Below, piece after piece: positions 27,151 to 35,422 of a stretch of 64,000 bases of DNA. Numbering within the stretch: the stretch's first letter is position 1; each line of letters opens with the position of its first letter. Origin of the DNA: Ferruginibacter sp. (GTDB lineage Bacteria > Bacteroidota > Bacteroidia > Chitinophagales > Chitinophagaceae); contig JAQBNH010000005.1 in the NCBI GenBank assembly GCA_028288705.1, forward strand, positions 1-64,000. The letters are read 5' to 3'. A program made the translations under genes and the position numbers. The notes below the pieces were generated by a model, which saw nothing but the letters and a program-made list of their open reading frames with translations, ran no database searches and was not told where the DNA came from.

Positions 27151-27657
27151 ATGAAAATGAATACTCCACCATATGACCAGTTTCCGCGAATCATCGCTAA
27201 GAACATTTTATTAAGAGCAGTCCTGCCTCAGGATATCCCCGGCCTCGTGGAAATTTCTTTCTACGAGGCGCGCCCGGCTATTGATGCAGGGGATGCAGCT
27301 GCCATGCAGGAAAAGATCAGCCTCGATTATCGCGCTGGGAATTCGATCCATTGGGCCATTGCCGATCCAACCACGAACCAGGTGATGGGAACCTTGGGTT
27401 ATTACCGCGGTTTTGACAATAATAGCGGGGAACTGGGTTGCGTGTTGAAACCTGCATTTCGCGGTAAAGGGATTATGATGCAAGCGATGCAACTCGCCAT
27501 CAGCTTTGGGTTTAATGAAATAGGATTGGCAAAAATAACTGCCGGCACATCCTGTCAGAACCAACCCGCGATCAACCTCCTCGAACGATTGGGGTTTGCC
27601 AGACTGAATGATGAGGGAGAGGACGACCTCGTTTATGAATTGATCAAACCCGCTTAA
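27151..27657 (+). CDS. GNAT-family N-acetyltransferase (RimJ/RimL-like)
   Basis: 168 aa. Starts with IIAKNILLRAVLPQDIPGLVEI and has the acetyl-CoA-binding motif A (GELGCVLKPAFRGKGIMMQAMQLAI), the R-G-K-G pyrophosphate loop, and motif B (ITAGTSCQNQPAINLLERLGF). This layout is that of GNAT enzymes acting on ribosomal-protein N-termini, amino acids or antibiotics; substrate not deducible. The ATG at 27151 is chosen since the domain begins eleven residues later; a longer frame upstream runs through repeats. Converges on rmuC, 20 bp apart. Confidence 0.9.
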   Translation: MKMNTPPYDQFPRIIAKNILLRAVLPQDIPGLVEISFYEARPAIDAGDAAAMQEKISLDYRAGNSIHWAIADPTTNQVMGTLGYYRGFDNNSGELGCVLKPAFRGKGIMMQAMQLAISFGFNEIGLAKITAGTSCQNQPAINLLERLGFARLNDEGEDDLVYELIKPA

Positions 27658-27677
27658 GCGGCAAGGCATGCTAAAAA

Positions 27678-29072
27678 TTATTCTGCATCGCCGAGCAGCC
27701 GTTCCGGCAATTGCTTTGATGCATTGGCTCCCATTTTTTTCAGCTCTTCCACGCGGGTGCTGATGTTGCCACGGCCGGTAGACAATTGTTTCTGTGCAGC
27801 ATCAAAAGCATTGCCCGCGTCAGCTATTTTCTTACCCGCCAGTTCAAAATTTTCCATGAAGCCGGCAAATTTATCATACAGCGCACCGGCTTTATCAGCG
27901 ATCTCCACGGCGTTGCGGTTTTGCAATTCTACCTTCCAGAGATCGGCAACGATCTTCAACACTACAAATAGATTCGTGGGGCTTACCAGCAAAATATTCC
28001 TTTCATACGCATACTTCCAAAGTTGGGGATCGGTTTTCAATGCCTCCAAAAACGCCGGCTCGATCGGCACAAATAATAAAACATAATCCAGGGCTGCAGC
28101 ATAGCGTGGATAATTCTTCCTGCTGAGTCCGTCGATATGCTGGCGCATGCTTCGTATATGCTCCAATAAATAGCGTTTCTGTTCTGCTGTATCGGCTTCT
28201 GCACAAGATGCATCCCAGGCGATCAGCGAAACTTTTGAATCAACAATAACTTTTCTGCCATCCGGGTAAACAATCATCGCATCCGGCTGCAACCCTTTGC
28301 CATGCTCATCTTTGATCGTATTGCCGGCGCTGTCGCGAATGAATTCCTGTAAAAAATATTCCCGGTTCAGCGTTAATCCCGCATTCTCGAGTAAGCTGCC
28401 CAGGATCATTTCACCCCAATGGCCCTGCATCTTATTGTTGCCTTTCAGTGCTGTTGTGAGGTTGTTGGCTTCCAGGCTAACCTGCTGGGTCATATTGATC
28501 AGGCGCTCCACTTCTTTGCTCAGCGAAAAGCGTTCTTTGGATTCTTTATCATAAGTGTCTTCCACTTTCTGTTTAAAATCGACAAGCTGTGTTTTTAATG
28601 GGTTCAGGAGCTCGTTCATTTTTTGCTCGTTCACCTGCGTAAATTTTTCGGATTTCTCTTCCATGATCGCCTGGGCGAGGTTGCGAAACTCGAAACGAAA
28701 TTTCTCCCCGATCTTTTCCAGTTCTTCTTTTTGCTGCAAGAGTTTTTGCTCGCTATGTAATAATGCAGCACCTGCAGCCGCCAGGTCTTTCTGAGTTTGG
28801 AGCTGCTCTGCTAACAGAGACTCATGTTTGGCGGATTGTTCTTCATAGAAGCCCATCCTGCTTTCCGCCGTGAGCATGCGACTGAAAATCGCTTCCTTGT
28901 CAGACTGCAAAGCAGCGTGGTTCTGCTGGAGTTTTAGAAAAGCTTCCGTTTGCTGTGCCAGCCTTTCGTTGGTTAATGCTAGTTTTTGTTGAAGCAGGTT
29001 GCGGAAAATGAGCCAGCAGGTAATTGAAGCCAGGACAATGCCGGCGACCAGGTAGATAACAGATACATTCAT
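27678..29072 (-). CDS. rmuC: DNA recombination protein RmuC
   Basis: 464 aa. One N-terminal membrane helix (VIYLVAGIVLASITCWLIF), a long coiled coil (residues 30-140, Q/E/L rich), then the RmuC domain at about 150-440 with GHWGEMILGSLLENAGL, PDGRKVIVDSKVSLIAWD, YALLFVPIEPAFLEAL-like VLLFVPIEPAFLEAL and NILLVSPTNLFVVLKIV. The domain is PD-(D/E)xK-like (D...DSK visible), and in E. coli affects inversion of short repeats. Full length. Close to recBCD on the same strand, so recombination genes cluster here. Confidence 0.94.
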   Translation of the reverse strand: MNVSVIYLVAGIVLASITCWLIFRNLLQQKLALTNERLAQQTEAFLKLQQNHAALQSDKEAIFSRMLTAESRMGFYEEQSAKHESLLAEQLQTQKDLAAAGAALLHSEQKLLQQKEELEKIGEKFRFEFRNLAQAIMEEKSEKFTQVNEQKMNELLNPLKTQLVDFKQKVEDTYDKESKERFSLSKEVERLINMTQQVSLEANNLTTALKGNNKMQGHWGEMILGSLLENAGLTLNREYFLQEFIRDSAGNTIKDEHGKGLQPDAMIVYPDGRKVIVDSKVSLIAWDASCAEADTAEQKRYLLEHIRSMRQHIDGLSRKNYPRYAAALDYVLLFVPIEPAFLEALKTDPQLWKYAYERNILLVSPTNLFVVLKIVADLWKVELQNRNAVEIADKAGALYDKFAGFMENFELAGKKIADAGNAFDAAQKQLSTGRGNISTRVEELKKMGANASKQLPERLLGDAE

Positions 29073-29482
29073 ACGGGTAATTGTGGCGACAATTTACTGT
29101 AAATCTCAGAGAAGTATAACCCGTAAGTCTGGTGTGCTAGATGATTATACACCGGAAGCAGTATGCCTGAAAAAAAATTGGCTCCTCCGTAGAAACGGAG
29201 CAGCCTTTTCGATTGCTTGCCATATGAAAGAGTTCCAGTATTTGAACTGTATAATATTTTTATTTATCTTGCAGCTGTATCTCCTGATACCTGCCTTTTC
29301 GATTGCCTGCCTGTTGCTTTATTTCGTTTGCTTGCTTTATGTTTGCCCTGCTTCCTTTCTGATACGAAAGTAGCATACGGTACTATACTAATTTAGTCAA
29401 CTTTTAAAGCGTTTTATGATGCTGAAAGTAAATTTAGCAATGGGAAACCCTTGCCAGTATTGAATCACAGGTTAATGTTTTG
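29073..29482. other. 410-bp spacer with hairpin and short direct repeat
   Basis: Between rmuC and the next forward gene. Has an 11-bp near-perfect hairpin at 29180-29205 and a 19-bp direct repeat at 29203-29221 and 29293-29311 (18 of 19 identical). A 49-codon hydrophobic frame at 29224-29373 overlaps the repeats and is not called. Confidence 0.5.
29180..29205. terminator. Hairpin with A-run and short T-run, possible bidirectional terminator
   Basis: GGCTCCTCCGT / ACGGAGCAGCC with one mismatch and a four-base loop, seven A before it and four T after. On the reverse strand it is followed by AATTTTTTT. No gene lies clearly upstream on either strand, so its role is open. Confidence 0.5.
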
Positions 29483-31033
29483 ATGATGCCCAACCGTTCT
29501 GCCGACATATTATTTCAACTGATCCACTCGCTGGAAAAGGCAGAGAAACGTAATTTCAAATTATATATCCAACGCAACTCGGGCAATACCGACCTTAAGA
29601 TCATCGAATTATTTGATGCGATCGACAAACTCCAGCAGTATGATGAAAGCATTTTGCTGAAAAAATTGAAGTCGATTAAAAAGCCTCAGCTCGCTAACGT
29701 GAAAGGCCACCTGTATAAACAGCTACTCGCTAGTCTTCGCGTGATCAAGAGTGCCGAGAGTATTGATATGCACCTGCATGAACAACTGGATTATGCGCGT
29801 ATCCTGTACAACAAAGGGCTATATCATCAAAGCCTGAAGATCCTGGAGAAAGTAAAAGAACTGGCCGTGAATTACAACCAGGATAGTTTCCTGATACAGG
29901 CGATATCACTGGAGAAAAAAATTGAAACGCTGCATATCACGCGAAGCATGGAAGACCGCGCGGAAAAATTAAGTGCGGAAGCGAATGAGGTAAATGAAAA
30001 ACGGCGGATCATTACGCGATTGTCGAACCTTGCCCTTCGTTTATACAGCTGGTATATTAAAAACGGCCATGCAAGAAATGAAGCAGACGAAGCGGGCGTA
30101 AAGAAATATTTTCTCGAACATCTGCCACCTGAAAGTGATGCCCAGACCGGCTTTTACGAACGCCTGTATTTATACCAGAGCTATGGATGGCTGGCTTTTA
30201 TCCGCCAGGATTTTTTGATGTATTACCGCTATACACAGAAATGGGTAAACCTGTTTCGTACGCAGCCTTTCATGATCGAGGTGGAAGCAGGGCATTATAT
30301 CAAAGGCATGCATAACCTGATGAATGCTCATTTTGATCTGCGTAATTACAAAAAATTTAATGACACGCTGATCGAGTTTGAAGATTTCGCCAGTTCGGAG
30401 GTCGCCAATCAGCACGATAATAACAGGATCCAGACTTTCGTTTACCTCAACAGCGCGAAGCTAAACCAGCATATTATTTTAGGTACGTTCAAAGAAGGTT
30501 TGTTGCTCATTCCGCATATTGAAGAAAAACTGGAAGAGTATGCCTTATACCTCGACAGGCACCGGGTGTTGGTGTTCAACTATAAGATTGCCACGCTGCA
30601 TTTCGGCGCAGGCAGTTATGATAAATGCATCGATTACCTTCGGAAGATCATCAATGATCATGTGGACCTGCGAAATGATCTGCAATGTTATGCACGGCTG
30701 CTGCACCTGATCGCGCATTATGAATTGGGAAACACAGAAATTATCGAACACCTGATCAAGTCTGTCTATCGCTTCATGGCGAAAATGCAAAACCTCACGG
30801 TTGTAGAAGAAGAGATGTTTAAATTTTTGCAGCGTTCCTTTTATGTATCGCCAAGAAAATTACAACCGGAGCTGGAGCAGTTCCTGCAAAAGATCAAGCA
30901 GTATGAAAAAAGCCGTTTTGAAACCCGCGCTTTTGCCTACCTCGATGTGGTGTCATGGGTAGAAAGTAAGGTAAAGCATGTGCCGATGAGCGAAGTGCTG
31001 CATGAAAAATATATGGCCAGTCCACGCAAATAA
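29483..31033 (+). CDS. Cytoplasmic TPR-like helical protein, unknown function
   Basis: 516 aa, no signal peptide or membrane helix. All-helical with tandem pairs resembling TPR (LYNKGLYHQSLKILEKVKELA, FGAGSYDKCIDYLRKIINDH). The N-terminus (LIHSLEKAEKRNFKLYIQR, IELFDAIDKLQQYDES) could be a small helical adaptor domain. Related proteins are common in Chitinophagaceae as uncharacterised. The start is ambiguous among TTG 29480, ATG 29483 and ATG 29486. It abuts the LuxE-like gene end to end (stops touching). A binding scaffold is likely; no enzyme motif seen. Confidence 0.8.
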   Translation: MMPNRSADILFQLIHSLEKAEKRNFKLYIQRNSGNTDLKIIELFDAIDKLQQYDESILLKKLKSIKKPQLANVKGHLYKQLLASLRVIKSAESIDMHLHEQLDYARILYNKGLYHQSLKILEKVKELAVNYNQDSFLIQAISLEKKIETLHITRSMEDRAEKLSAEANEVNEKRRIITRLSNLALRLYSWYIKNGHARNEADEAGVKKYFLEHLPPESDAQTGFYERLYLYQSYGWLAFIRQDFLMYYRYTQKWVNLFRTQPFMIEVEAGHYIKGMHNLMNAHFDLRNYKKFNDTLIEFEDFASSEVANQHDNNRIQTFVYLNSAKLNQHIILGTFKEGLLLIPHIEEKLEEYALYLDRHRVLVFNYKIATLHFGAGSYDKCIDYLRKIINDHVDLRNDLQCYARLLHLIAHYELGNTEIIEHLIKSVYRFMAKMQNLTVVEEEMFKFLQRSFYVSPRKLQPELEQFLQKIKQYEKSRFETRAFAYLDVVSWVESKVKHVPMSEVLHEKYMASPRK

Positions 31034-32044
31034 TTACAGAATCATCAGCCCGCAACCCCTGATATCACTGTTGTCCAGCCGTCCAATCACTTCAAAACTT
31101 CCATCGCTGAATAATTTCCCGGCGTCATCGGTCGCGATAAACGCACAACTGTATATATTGGCCAGGTCGATCACATTGATAGCACCGGATATGAATCTTT
31201 TCCCTTGGTTCACTGTTCCCGTCAGCTCGAACGGATCGTCTTCGGCCCGCAGGATAATCTTCATCCAGGGCGGTGTTTGAAACCTGCCGTTCCCGGTGGA
31301 GTAGGCCTGTGATAATAATTCTGTCATCCCGTATTCTGAATGCACTTCGTTTATCCCTAATTGTTGGATAAGATGCTGATGCACTTCTTCCCGCGTTAAT
31401 TCTTCCCTGCGGCCTTTCATGCCACCGGTTTCCATCACGATGGTATTTTTTAATGCCATGGGGAAATGTTCCGCAAAATCCAGTAAAGCGTAAGTAACAC
31501 CGATCAAAAAAGTGCTGATCCCCTTTTTTTCATTCGCGTCAAGCAGCGTATGGAGTTTCTGCAGGTCATATAAATAGAAGCCTGAATGGTTGTTTCCGGA
31601 ATCTTTGATCAGCCGATCCACCATGTACACCAGCGAAGAATGTTGCCTTTCGAGGTAAGAGGGGAGGAGACCAACAATACAGTAGTTCCCCGGATCGCCA
31701 TAAAAACTGTTGAAAGCCTTACGAAAGCTTTCTTCGTAAATACCTGCGAAACGAACTCCGTGTTTACTGTTGATTGAACCTGTGGTGCCGCTGCTTTCGA
31801 AAATCACCTGTGGCGTAAATGCGGTGGTATGAATGATTTTTGATTTAAAAAGCTGGATCGGTAAAAAAGGAATTTTGGTGATCGAATCAACTTTTGCGGG
31901 ATCGCAGTGAAGGGCATCACAGAATTGACGGTAAACGGGATTATGAGCATGCTGAAACCTGAATAGGCTGAGGGCCAGTTCAGGGAAAGTACCGGTATCA
32001 GCCGTAAAGATGGCTGCTGCCTGTGGATAAAGGTTCGGTTGCAT
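31034..32044 (-). CDS. LuxE/PaaK-type acyl-protein synthetase or acyltransferase
   Basis: 336 aa, cytoplasmic. ANL-superfamily adenylation motif FESSGTTGSINSKH near residue 87 and a later YGMTELLSQAYS (the core Y-G-x-T-E motif). The N-terminal FPELALSLFRFQHAHNPVYRQF and FLPIQLFKS fit LuxE-like proteins, which activate fatty acids as acyl-AMP and pass them to a cysteine or to a partner. There is no luciferase or LuxCD gene here. In Bacteroidota LuxE-like proteins occur in lipid or polysaccharide loci. Likely role: acyl activation with unknown acceptor. Its stop touches that of the TPR-like gene. Confidence 0.85.
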   Translation of the reverse strand: MQPNLYPQAAAIFTADTGTFPELALSLFRFQHAHNPVYRQFCDALHCDPAKVDSITKIPFLPIQLFKSKIIHTTAFTPQVIFESSGTTGSINSKHGVRFAGIYEESFRKAFNSFYGDPGNYCIVGLLPSYLERQHSSLVYMVDRLIKDSGNNHSGFYLYDLQKLHTLLDANEKKGISTFLIGVTYALLDFAEHFPMALKNTIVMETGGMKGRREELTREEVHQHLIQQLGINEVHSEYGMTELLSQAYSTGNGRFQTPPWMKIILRAEDDPFELTGTVNQGKRFISGAINVIDLANIYSCAFIATDDAGKLFSDGSFEVIGRLDNSDIRGCGLMIL

Positions 32045-32135
32045 GCGCTGCGAATTTCAGTAAAAAAGATGAGAAGAGCTTATTGCTGAGCGAAACCCTT
32101 AACTTAATTTTTGATTTAAATTGATTTGCAATCAG

Positions 32136-32143
32136 TAAATTTG
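32136..32143 (+). promoter_or_regulatory. -7 box TAAATTTG
   Basis: Exact TAnnTTTG, eight bases before the ATG at 32151. TTG words occur upstream at 32111 and 32121. Drives the lipoprotein and the overlapping UbiA-like gene. Confidence 0.55.
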
Positions 32144-32150
32144 AAGACAA

Positions 32151-32630
32151 ATGAGTATGATGAAAAATACGATCTTTTTTTGCCTCTTGCTGCTCGCGTT
32201 TTCGTCCTGCAAGAAAGATAAATTCACCACGGCACCCCAGATAACATTTAAATCATTTAAGCCGAACGCTTACTTTTCCAATTCAACGGCGGATCCAATC
32301 AACGGTCCGGTCATGTTACTGCAACTCACAGACGCTGAAGGGGACTTTGGGTTTACCGATGGTAAAGACACTTCTTACATCTACGTAAAAAATATTACCG
32401 TTCCGCCATATAAGCTCGACTCCATGAAGTTCCCGGATCTGTCGAACGCTACAACTAAAGACCTGAACGTGGAATTGAGTGTAAGGTTATCTACCGTGTT
32501 GGCAAAAACAATTCGCCCGAACCGTCCGTACACCGATAGCCTTCGTTTTGAAGTGTACGTAAAAGACTTTGCGAAAAATAAGAGCAATGTCCTGGTAACG
32601 CCCGAGCCGTTTTATTATATCACACCATAA
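32151..32630 (+). CDS. Lipoprotein of unknown function
   Basis: 159 aa. Lipoprotein signal MSMMKNTIFFCLLLLAFSSC; mature part about 140 residues of beta-rich, Ig-like character with LLQLTDAEGDFGFTDGKDTS, a pattern seen in many Bacteroidota lipoproteins with a D-A-E-G-D-F-G turn. Ends with the TAATG overlap to the membrane protein. ATG 32151 may be followed by alternative starts at 32157 and 32160. No known function; operon suggests it works with the UbiA-like protein. Confidence 0.8.
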   Translation: MSMMKNTIFFCLLLLAFSSCKKDKFTTAPQITFKSFKPNAYFSNSTADPINGPVMLLQLTDAEGDFGFTDGKDTSYIYVKNITVPPYKLDSMKFPDLSNATTKDLNVELSVRLSTVLAKTIRPNRPYTDSLRFEVYVKDFAKNKSNVLVTPEPFYYITP

Positions 32631-33469
32631 TGCGTTGGCTTAATTTCATTTTTTCTCATTCGATCTTTATTTCCTTTTGCGCGATCGCACTGTGCTTTCA
32701 AACCTATGCCTTGCTGCATATGGACGGCAATCCTTTCGTTTATGGCTTTATCTTTTTCTCTACATTAAGCAGTTATAACTTTTACTGGTTCGTTAGCAAA
32801 TATTCCTTTAACAAAAAGCCATTCCCTGTCTTTATAAAGGAAAATAAAGTCTACCTGTTCTTCTTTTTTATCGCGGGTCTTGCGATGTTATATTGCCTGT
32901 TGAAAATGGATGTCGGGTATTATGCTTATGTGGGCCTGGGTATCGTGTTCACTTTACTGTATTCGTTGCCGTTATGGCCTTTCGCTTTTGCACAACGCGC
33001 GCGGAAAGCTGGTTTTTTAAAAACAACTTTATTGTCTTTTACCTGGGCTTACGTCACCGTCATCATTCCTGCGTTCCCGGTATTGCAGCAGGAGTTTTTG
33101 CCTGTGCTCGTTTTGTTCATCGCACGTTTCTTTTTTATGCTCATGCTCTGTACCATCTTCGATATGCGTGATAGCAAGATCGACAAATTACACAGCCTGC
33201 GCAGCCTGGCCACGGATGTGAGCCGGTCCGCGTTGCAATGGATCATGACGGTCGTATTCTTCTTATACATGGGCGCCGGTTATTTTGTGCGTCATTATTT
33301 TCACGATAATGCACAGGTGGTTGCATTCCTGCTTACCGGAATCATCGTGTGGATCGTTTACCGGCGGTCCTTAAAAACACAGGGTTATTTTTTTTACTAT
33401 TTTTTGGTGGACGGACTGATGTTATTGTCGGCGGTGGCGACATTCGCGGCGCAGTTAGTGAGTAGTTGA
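32630..33469 (+). CDS. UbiA-like prenyltransferase-family membrane protein
   Basis: 279 aa with eight or so transmembrane helices. The second Asp-rich motif of the UbiA family is present as DMRDSKID (D-x-x-D-x-x-x-D, near residue 182). The first motif (N-D-x-x-D-x-x-x-D), which should lie near residue 60, is replaced by SSYNFYWFVSKYSF and lacks aspartates. So it is a UbiA homologue that may have lost or altered catalysis. Overlaps the lipoprotein stop by one base (TAATG). Its own stop TGA falls inside an octamer-like repeat that begins the next spacer. Confidence 0.75.
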   Translation: MRWLNFIFSHSIFISFCAIALCFQTYALLHMDGNPFVYGFIFFSTLSSYNFYWFVSKYSFNKKPFPVFIKENKVYLFFFFIAGLAMLYCLLKMDVGYYAYVGLGIVFTLLYSLPLWPFAFAQRARKAGFLKTTLLSFTWAYVTVIIPAFPVLQQEFLPVLVLFIARFFFMLMLCTIFDMRDSKIDKLHSLRSLATDVSRSALQWIMTVVFFLYMGAGYFVRHYFHDNAQVVAFLLTGIIVWIVYRRSLKTQGYFFYYFLVDGLMLLSAVATFAAQLVSS

Positions 33470-33499
33470 TTGGTTGAGTGGTTTATTTGTTCGTAATCA

Positions 33500-33633
33500 G
33501 GAATTGGTAATTAGGAATTTGGGTTTTCAACCCGGGATTCCATATTTAATCGCCAGCCTTTACAGGTTGGTAAAGCAGCGGAAGGACTTGCGACACAAAC
33601 AGGGCTTCCCACAAATTCCTAATTACTAATTCC
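33500..33633. repeat. Inverted repeat built from GGAATTA-type words
   Basis: Left arm 33500-33522 and right arm 33611-33633 are inverted copies, about 21 of 23 matching, 88 bp apart. The words (AATTAGGAATT) are shared with arrays at 41967-42018, 42490-42520 and 47980-48120. Confidence 0.65.
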
Positions 33634-33665
33634 ATCCCTGAACTAACAGTTCGTTTCAATTCGAC

Positions 33666-33673
33666 TACTTTTG
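33666..33673 (+). promoter_or_regulatory. -7 box TACTTTTG
   Basis: Exact TAnnTTTG 23 nt before the ATG at 33697; drives the M42 peptidase gene. No good -33 element seen. Confidence 0.6.
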
Positions 33674-33696
33674 CTCCTGAAAAATGAAAATCATCT

Positions 33697-34806
33697 ATGG
33701 CTAAAACAGCAAAATCAAAACCGGTTATAACAGCGGCAGCGTATACGTTTTTACGCACATATATAAACAATGCTTCACCTACGGGGTTCGAAAGCAGCGG
33801 GCAAAAACTCTGGATGCAATATCTGAAGCCTTATGCTGATGAATTTTTTACCGATCCCTACGGAACGGCAGTTGCAGTGATCAATCCGGGCGCAACGTTC
33901 AAAGTGGTGATTGAAGCACATGCCGATGAGATCAGCTGGTTCGTGAATTATATTTCGCCGGAAGGGCTGATTTATCTTAAAAGAAATGGCGGCGTTGATC
34001 ACCAGATCGCACCATCCATGCGTGTGCTGATCCATGGAAAAAAAGGAACGGTACGCGCCGTATTTGGCTGGCCTGCGATCCATACAAGAATGGGGAATGC
34101 TGATAGCAAAGAACCACAACCTAAAGTAGACAACCTGTTCCTGGATTGCGGTGCACGCACGAAGGCAGAAGTAGAAGCACTGGGTATTCATATCGGTGCT
34201 GTTGCAACCTATGAAGATGGTTATGAAGAACTCGCTCACGATTTTTTGATCGGTCGCGCATTTGATAACCGCATCGGCGGTTTTATGATCGCGGAGGTAG
34301 CACGCCTGCTGAAAGAAAATAAAAAGAAATTACCCTTCGCTTTGTACATCGTGAATGCGGTGCAGGAAGAAATTGGCCTGCGTGGTGCAGAGATGATCGC
34401 ACGCCGCATCAAACCGGATATCGCCATCATTACGGATGTAACGCACGACAGCAGTACGCCGATGATCAACAAGATCATTGAAGGCGAATGCGCCTGTGGT
34501 AAAGGTCCTGCGCTTTGTTACGGTCCGGCCGTGCACAATAAATTACTGGATATCGTTCAGGACATTGCCGGAAAGAATAATATCCCGGTTCAATTGCGCG
34601 CGGTGAGCCGCAGTACAGGAACCGATACAGAATCTTTCGCCTATGCCAACGATGGTTGCCCCTCGGTATTGATTTCTATCCCGTTGCGTTATATGCATAC
34701 AACGGTGGAAATGCTGCACAAATCAGATATTGAAAATACCATCAAACTGATGTATGAAACTTTGTTAAGCATCACGCCGAAAACGAACCTGAGCTATTTT
34801 AAATAA
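33697..34806 (+). CDS. M42 family metallo-aminopeptidase/endoglucanase-like
   Basis: 369 aa, cytoplasmic, di-zinc or cobalt enzyme of the TET/FrvX type. Metal and catalytic residues are present: His in VIEAHADEISW, bridging Asp in FDNRIGG, catalytic and ligand Glu pair in VQEEIGLRGA, Asp in ITDVTHD, and His in MHTTVEM. Such enzymes take N-terminal residues off peptides and assemble as large tetrahedra. Length is normal. N-terminal Lys-rich extension (MAKTAKSKPVITAA) is not conserved in the family. Followed by a small membrane protein 62 bp later. Confidence 0.93.
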   Translation: MAKTAKSKPVITAAAYTFLRTYINNASPTGFESSGQKLWMQYLKPYADEFFTDPYGTAVAVINPGATFKVVIEAHADEISWFVNYISPEGLIYLKRNGGVDHQIAPSMRVLIHGKKGTVRAVFGWPAIHTRMGNADSKEPQPKVDNLFLDCGARTKAEVEALGIHIGAVATYEDGYEELAHDFLIGRAFDNRIGGFMIAEVARLLKENKKKLPFALYIVNAVQEEIGLRGAEMIARRIKPDIAIITDVTHDSSTPMINKIIEGECACGKGPALCYGPAVHNKLLDIVQDIAGKNNIPVQLRAVSRSTGTDTESFAYANDGCPSVLISIPLRYMHTTVEMLHKSDIENTIKLMYETLLSITPKTNLSYFK

Positions 34807-34868
34807 TTGCGTAAGGCCGGGTAAAGGCTGAGTTATAAAAATTAAATGCGGTAATGACCGCCTGAAAA

Positions 34869-35345
34869 ATGTACGAGAATTTTGGAAAATACCTGCGATT
34901 GTTTGGAACGATCTTTTTAAGTTTCGTTGGCTTCCTGCTGGCGATCGTGTTGTTGTTCCTTGGGATCAAATTGTTCTTTGGCTTACTGACGTATGTGCCC
35001 TGGTCGGTGTATGTCTATATGTTGTTCATCCTTACGGTTCCGGCAGCATTGTTCATCAATATTTACCTGGTTTATTTCCGCCGCACGAAACGTCATCCCT
35101 CTGCACCTGTGCGGTATATTTCCTTCGCGCTGTTTATTATTGCGCTGGCCGCCTGGGTTTATTTTTATATTATCGATCTGAAGATCTTCTTCACGCACAG
35201 TTACCAGGACATCGCTAAATACAATAGTTACGAAATGATCTTCTTAGCAGCGAATGTCGCGATGCTTTTCCTTATCGGCATCATGCAGGCGCTCACGATG
35301 GAGAAAGAAAAAGACTGGCTGAGCAGGCCTCATGAAGACGTTTAG
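34869..35345 (+). CDS. Four-helix membrane protein, unknown function
   Basis: 158 aa. Four transmembrane helices at about residues 12-38, 44-68, 82-104 and 123-143; short polar tail. No motif recognised. On the same strand as the M42 gene and closed by a strong terminator, so it ends that transcript. Confidence 0.7.
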   Translation: MYENFGKYLRLFGTIFLSFVGFLLAIVLLFLGIKLFFGLLTYVPWSVYVYMLFILTVPAALFINIYLVYFRRTKRHPSAPVRYISFALFIIALAAWVYFYIIDLKIFFTHSYQDIAKYNSYEMIFLAANVAMLFLIGIMQALTMEKEKDWLSRPHEDV

Positions 35346-35364
35346 TCATAACAATATTCAACAA

Positions 35365-35402
35365 TAAAAAAAAGACTGTCGCATTTACGACAGTCTTTTT
35401 TT
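35365..35402. terminator. Bidirectional rho-independent terminator
   Basis: Perfect 10-bp stem AAAGACTGTC / GACAGTCTTT (35371-35380, 35389-35398) extended by G-C in the loop; A-run before and T-run after. It serves both the forward membrane protein gene and the convergent DUF2911 gene. Confidence 0.93.
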
Positions 35403-35422
35403 TATAAATTATCTAAATGATC

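Noticed and set aside
29224..29373. 49-codon hydrophobic frame
   Set aside because: Overlaps the direct repeat, has no neighbours or motif and codons look unselected.
31034..32044. Bioluminescence locus
   Set aside because: No luxA, luxB, luxC or luxD homologue in the window.
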